Below, one piece after another: positions 61,303-64,000 of a DNA stretch of 64,000 nucleotides (positions are counted from its first letter, which is position 1; each line of letters opens with the position of its first letter). Origin of the DNA: DAITBA01 sp036824005 (GTDB taxonomy: Bacteria; Pseudomonadota; Gammaproteobacteria; Burkholderiales; Rhodocyclaceae). A program made the position numbers and the translations under genes. The notes below the pieces were generated by a model that was not told the DNA's origin, did no database searches, and worked only from the letters and a program-made list of their open reading frames with translations. The stretch spans positions 1-64,000 of the forward strand of contig DAITBA010000016.1 of NCBI GenBank assembly GCA_036824005.1, read 5' to 3'.

Positions 61303-62407
61303 TTACACTCCCTGCTTCAAACTCGCCTCGATGAACTGATCCAGATCGCCGTCCAGCACCGCTTGGGTGTTGCCGACCTCGACGTTGGTGCGCAAATCCT
61401 TGATGCGCGACTGGTCGAGCACGTAGGAGCGGATCTGGTGGCCCCAGCCGATGTCGGTCTTGGACTCCTCCAGCTTCTGCTGCTCGGCCTGGCGCTTGCG
61501 CAGCTCCGCCTCGTACAGCCGCGACTTGAGCATCGCCCAGGCCTCGGCCCGATTGCGGTGTTGCGAGCGGTCGTTCTGGCATTGCACGACGATGCCGGTG
61601 GGGATGTGGGTCAGGCGCACCGCCGAGTCGGTCTTGTTGATGTGCTGGCCGCCGGCGCCGCTGGCGCGATAGGTGTCGGTGCGCACGTCGGCCGGATTGA
61701 TCTCCACTTCGATCGACTCGTCCACCTCGGGATAGACGAAGACGCTGGCGAAGCTGGTGTGGCGCCGGGCGTTGGAATCGAAGGGCGACTTGCGCACCAG
61801 GCGGTGGATGCCGGTCTCGGTGCGCAGATAGCCGTAGGCATATTCACCGCTTATCTTGAGGGTCGCGGTCTTGATGCCGGCCACTTCGCCCTCGGACTCT
61901 TCCAGCACCTCGGGCTTGAAGCCGCGCCGCTCGCAGTAGCGCAGATACATGCGCTCGAGCATCGACGCCCAGTCCTGGGCCTCGGTGCCGCCGGCGCCGG
62001 CCTGGATGTCGATGAAGCAGTTGTTCGGATCGGCGGGGTTGGAGAACATGCGCCGGAACTCCAGATCGGCGATCCGGGCGGCGAGGCCGCTCACGTCCGG
62101 CTCGATGCTCGAGACGGTGGCATCGTCCTCTTCGGCGCGAGCGAGCTCGAACAACTCGGCGGTATCGCGCAGGTTCTGGTCCAGCTCGCGCAGGGTGAGG
62201 ACCACGGTTTCCAGGGCCTTTTTCTCCTTGCCTAGCTCCTGCGCCCGGGCGGCGTCATTCCACACGCCGGGATCCTCCAGCGCTTTGCTTACATCGGCAA
62301 GCTTCGACTGCTTGGCGTCGAAGTCAAAGATACCTCCGCAGCTCGACCGCCCTCGTCTGCAGGTCGGCGAGGTGGTTGGCGATGGCGTTGAGGCGTTCTG
62401 CTTCCAT
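61303..62407 (-). CDS. prfB: Peptide chain release factor 2, with programmed +1 frameshift
   Basis: Recognises UGA and UAA stop codons. Frame 1 runs from ATG 62407 (MEAERLNAIANHL...) for 27 codons to an in-frame TGA at 62326-62324. Ribosomes shift +1 at CTT TGA and continue in the second frame from 62325 to 61303, giving about 367 residues. The shift site GCGGAGGTATCTTTGAC contains the Shine-Dalgarno-like GGAGG and the CUU-UGA-C slip found in E. coli prfB. The second frame has SPF (tripeptide stop-recognition motif in RKSPFDSN) and the catalytic GGQ in SGAGGQHINKT. The TGA is autoregulatory, not a mutation. Confidence 0.96.
62324..62340 (-). promoter_or_regulatory. prfB programmed +1 frameshift site
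   Basis: Minus strand GCGGAGGTATCTTTGAC: SD-like GGAGG three bases before the CUU slippery codon, then UGA followed by C, the poorest termination context. When RF2 is scarce, termination at UGA is slow and the ribosome shifts, so RF2 sets its own level. Confidence 0.95.
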
Positions 62408-62582
62408 GATGGGTCCGCAAAAAGCTGAATTATACAGGGCGGGCGTGGTCTGCCGCAGGCTGTGGAGCGTGTCGAGCAACTGGGGGAGAGGGGGTAGCGC
62501 GAGCGGCAGTCGCCGCCGATTTTGCCGCCGCAGCGGGTCGGACGAGCGCCCGCGGGTCGGGCGCGTGTGCGCCGTCCGGATG

Positions 62583-63512
62583 CTAATGCCGTGGCGTCGA
62601 AGATCCCGGTCCGCGCCGGTTGAGCAGACAGGTCTTGATTTCGAGGACGTCCATCGTCCCGATGGGCACGAACTCGCCGTCCTTGTAGATCTGGCGCAGG
62701 TTCAGCACGCAAGAATCCGCCCCGGCGCGAAAGACCAGCCCGCGGATGCGATATGCATGATCGCCGTCGCCGAAGTCGAGCGTCACGGTAACTTTGTCGT
62801 TCGCCTTCATGGCCGGCAGGGCGGATTCGGCGGAGCGCGCCTTCAGGCGCAGCGAGACATCGGAGAAGTCTGCAAGCACGCAGGCGACGGGAGGCTGACC
62901 TTCCTTCAGGTAGAGATTCGCCGGCATATCGCTGGGCAGGCGCGCCTTTTGCCGCTGGTCGGTGATGCACAGGGTGGCGAAGTCGGGCCGCAGCAGGATC
63001 ATCTGGTTGTCGAGGTAGGGCCCGTCCTTGAGCTTGATGCGCCGGTCCACCTGGGTCTCCAGGTTGGGGACGCCTCGCTGGCAGGCGGGGCCCATCAGGG
63101 TGATGGTGTTGCCGCGGACGAACTGACCGTTACGACCGAGACTCGCCCGGCGCACGATGTCGAGCGAGCGTTCCATCTCCGTCGTGTCCGGCACCATCAG
63201 TTGCAGGTCCTTCACCTGCTCCGCGGCGAGCGCGCGTTTCCGCTCGCCCAGTGCAAACGAGGTCGGCAGACCTTCGGCATCGTGGTGAATCGCGTCGCGG
63301 GCGTAGATCAGGTGGCCATTTACCTGATAGGCGATGATGATGGTGTGAAAGACGATGTCGCGCTGGAATTCAGGGTAGTAGCGAACCTTGCGGCCGATGG
63401 CGAAATGCTCCGTGAGCATCGTCAGGGTCTCACGGTCCAGGCCCGCGTCGGACTTCGCGTCCGCGGTCTCTTCGTCCGCGTCTACAAGATTGTTCCACAA
63501 CCGCTTGAGCAT
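62583..63512 (-). CDS. PilZ-like domain protein, probable cyclic di-GMP effector
   Basis: 309 residues from ATG 63512 (MLKRLWNNLV), preceded by GGAGG five bases away; the TTG at 63524 is less likely. The N-terminal domain (residues 30-190) is unassigned, predicted mixed alpha/beta. The C-terminal domain has the PilZ RxxxR motif (DQRQKARLP) and, 25 residues later, ADFSDVSLR in place of the D/N-x-S-x-x-G motif, with the final Gly replaced. It ends in a beta barrel (VTVTLDFGDGDHAYRIRGLV). Cyclic di-GMP binding is likely but uncertain because of the substitution. Upstream neighbour of prfB. Confidence 0.72.
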   Translation of the reverse strand: MLKRLWNNLVDADEETADAKSDAGLDRETLTMLTEHFAIGRKVRYYPEFQRDIVFHTIIIAYQVNGHLIYARDAIHHDAEGLPTSFALGERKRALAAEQVKDLQLMVPDTTEMERSLDIVRRASLGRNGQFVRGNTITLMGPACQRGVPNLETQVDRRIKLKDGPYLDNQMILLRPDFATLCITDQRQKARLPSDMPANLYLKEGQPPVACVLADFSDVSLRLKARSAESALPAMKANDKVTVTLDFGDGDHAYRIRGLVFRAGADSCVLNLRQIYKDGEFVPIGTMDVLEIKTCLLNRRGPGSSTPRH

Positions 63513-63720
63513 CCCTGCCTCCAACCTGGCGGGGCCCCTTCGGGTGTCCCCTGACGCTTGGTTAACGGCAGGGCCGCGATCACCTGAAGGCGTGGCAGGT
63601 AGCGACGCCGCCGAGACGATGGCTGCCGATTTCGGCCGGACCGGGATGCCGGCCGCACGGCGGGGCCGGGTACCGGCTCAACGCCCGGGCGCGCTGCCCC
63701 AGCCCTTGCGCCCGCGGCGC

Positions 63721-64000
63721 TCAGTCGTCGCGGCCGCGTCCCCGTCCGTGTCCGCGCCCACGACCTCGGCCGCGATCCTCGTCAGCGCCCCGGCCGTGCC
63801 GACGCTGGTGTTCGACGACATAGACCTCGTTGTACCAGCGGTCTTCGACGAAGAACACCGGCCGGGCGCAGGCCTGGTAGCGATGGCAATGCTTGTCCCA
63901 TTTCTTTTCGTGTCCCGGCGGCACACGCAGATAAATCGGCTGGTCATAGACCACGCCCGGCCGTCCCCGGTGCATCACGACCGGTTGCTCGTAGATAACC
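63721..64000 (-). CDS. Small basic protein of unknown function, N-terminus beyond the window edge
   Basis: The frame is open to the window end with no start needed inside it; about 92 residues are visible. It holds two tandem copies of a 14-15 residue unit (VIYEQPVVMHRGRPG, then VVYDQPIYLRVPPG), then HEKKWDKHCHRYQACARPVFFVEDRWYNEVYV with two Cys and several His that could bind a metal, and an Arg-Gly-rich tail ending RGRDD. An internal GTG/ATG start at 63978/63975 is possible, but the repeat speaks for an upstream start. The function is not recognised. Confidence 0.75.
   Translation of the reverse strand, partial: VIYEQPVVMHRGRPGVVYDQPIYLRVPPGHEKKWDKHCHRYQACARPVFFVEDRWYNEVYVVEHQRRHGRGADEDRGRGRGRGHGRGRGRDD

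Noticed and set aside
61210..62235. 341-codon open frame opposite prfB
   Set aside because: Antisense to the conserved second frame of RF2.
62324..62326. In-frame stop near the start of prfB as a sign of a pseudogene
   Set aside because: The stop lies in the conserved RF2 frameshift site, and the downstream frame is intact.

Overview
This is a GC-rich, gene-dense chromosomal window from a Gram-negative bacterium. It is most likely a betaproteobacterium or a close relative within Pseudomonadota. The evidence is the order tig-clpP-clpX-lon-hup-tRNA-Val-tRNA-Asp-ppiD, the gloB/methyltransferase-rnhA-dnaQ cluster, a bifunctional MnmC, a 3-hydroxybutyrate-oligomer hydrolase and the HpnCDE squalene pathway. 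There is no phage, intact insertion sequence, CRISPR array or rRNA operon. Four tRNA genes are present: Leu-UAG, Val-UAC, Asp-GUC and Val-CAC. The first gene (selD) and the last gene (a small basic protein) run off the window.

Layout. 1-5.2 kb: selD end, tesA, an orphan ABC ATPase, and hpnC-hpnD-hpnE, which convert farnesyl diphosphate to squalene. 5.3-10.1 kb: tRNA-Leu, then the stress operon prkA-yeaH-spoVR on the minus strand. 10.9-19.4 kb: the protein quality-control block (trigger factor, ClpP, ClpX, Lon, HU, two tRNAs, PpiD), with a sigma-32-like promoter in front of lon. 19.5-27 kb: fabI and a four-gene peptide-type ABC importer with unusual subunits. 27-31.5 kb: an MltD-like transglycosylase, a diguanylate cyclase response regulator, an orphan receiver, a universal stress protein, and a FadR-type regulator with paired operators. 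31.5-35.3 kb: gloB, a methyltransferase, rnhA, dnaQ and an NAD-type isocitrate dehydrogenase. 35.4-38.4 kb: an exported TPR protein and an exported DUF4331 protein.

38.7-48.7 kb: one long locus encoding a type II-secretion-like machine. It has GspG, GspF and GspE, then four small assembly proteins in type IV pilus M-N-O-P order, a lipoprotein secretin carrying TPRs and a cohesin-like tail, and three more pseudopilins. It is followed by an unknown 265-residue protein and an exported 3HB-oligomer hydrolase. 52.1-53.6 kb: a small decayed island next to tRNA-Val, with VapBC and a tyrosine-recombinase fragment that has lost two catalytic histidines. 53.6-64 kb: housekeeping genes (BON protein, gltX, glycine-zipper protein, mnmC, lysS, a phosphate acetyl/butyryltransferase, prfB with its programmed +1 frameshift, a PilZ-like protein).

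The strongest unexplained signal is a set of short intergenic elements built from 9-nt units, some forming long hairpins: CAGAGGACG at 40485, CACCAAGGA at 44677 and 58431, and ATCTGCGTC at 36725 and 48141. Three lie in or next to the secretion locus, and one forms the leader of a pseudopilin gene. All functional calls come from reading the sequence by eye; no database search was run.
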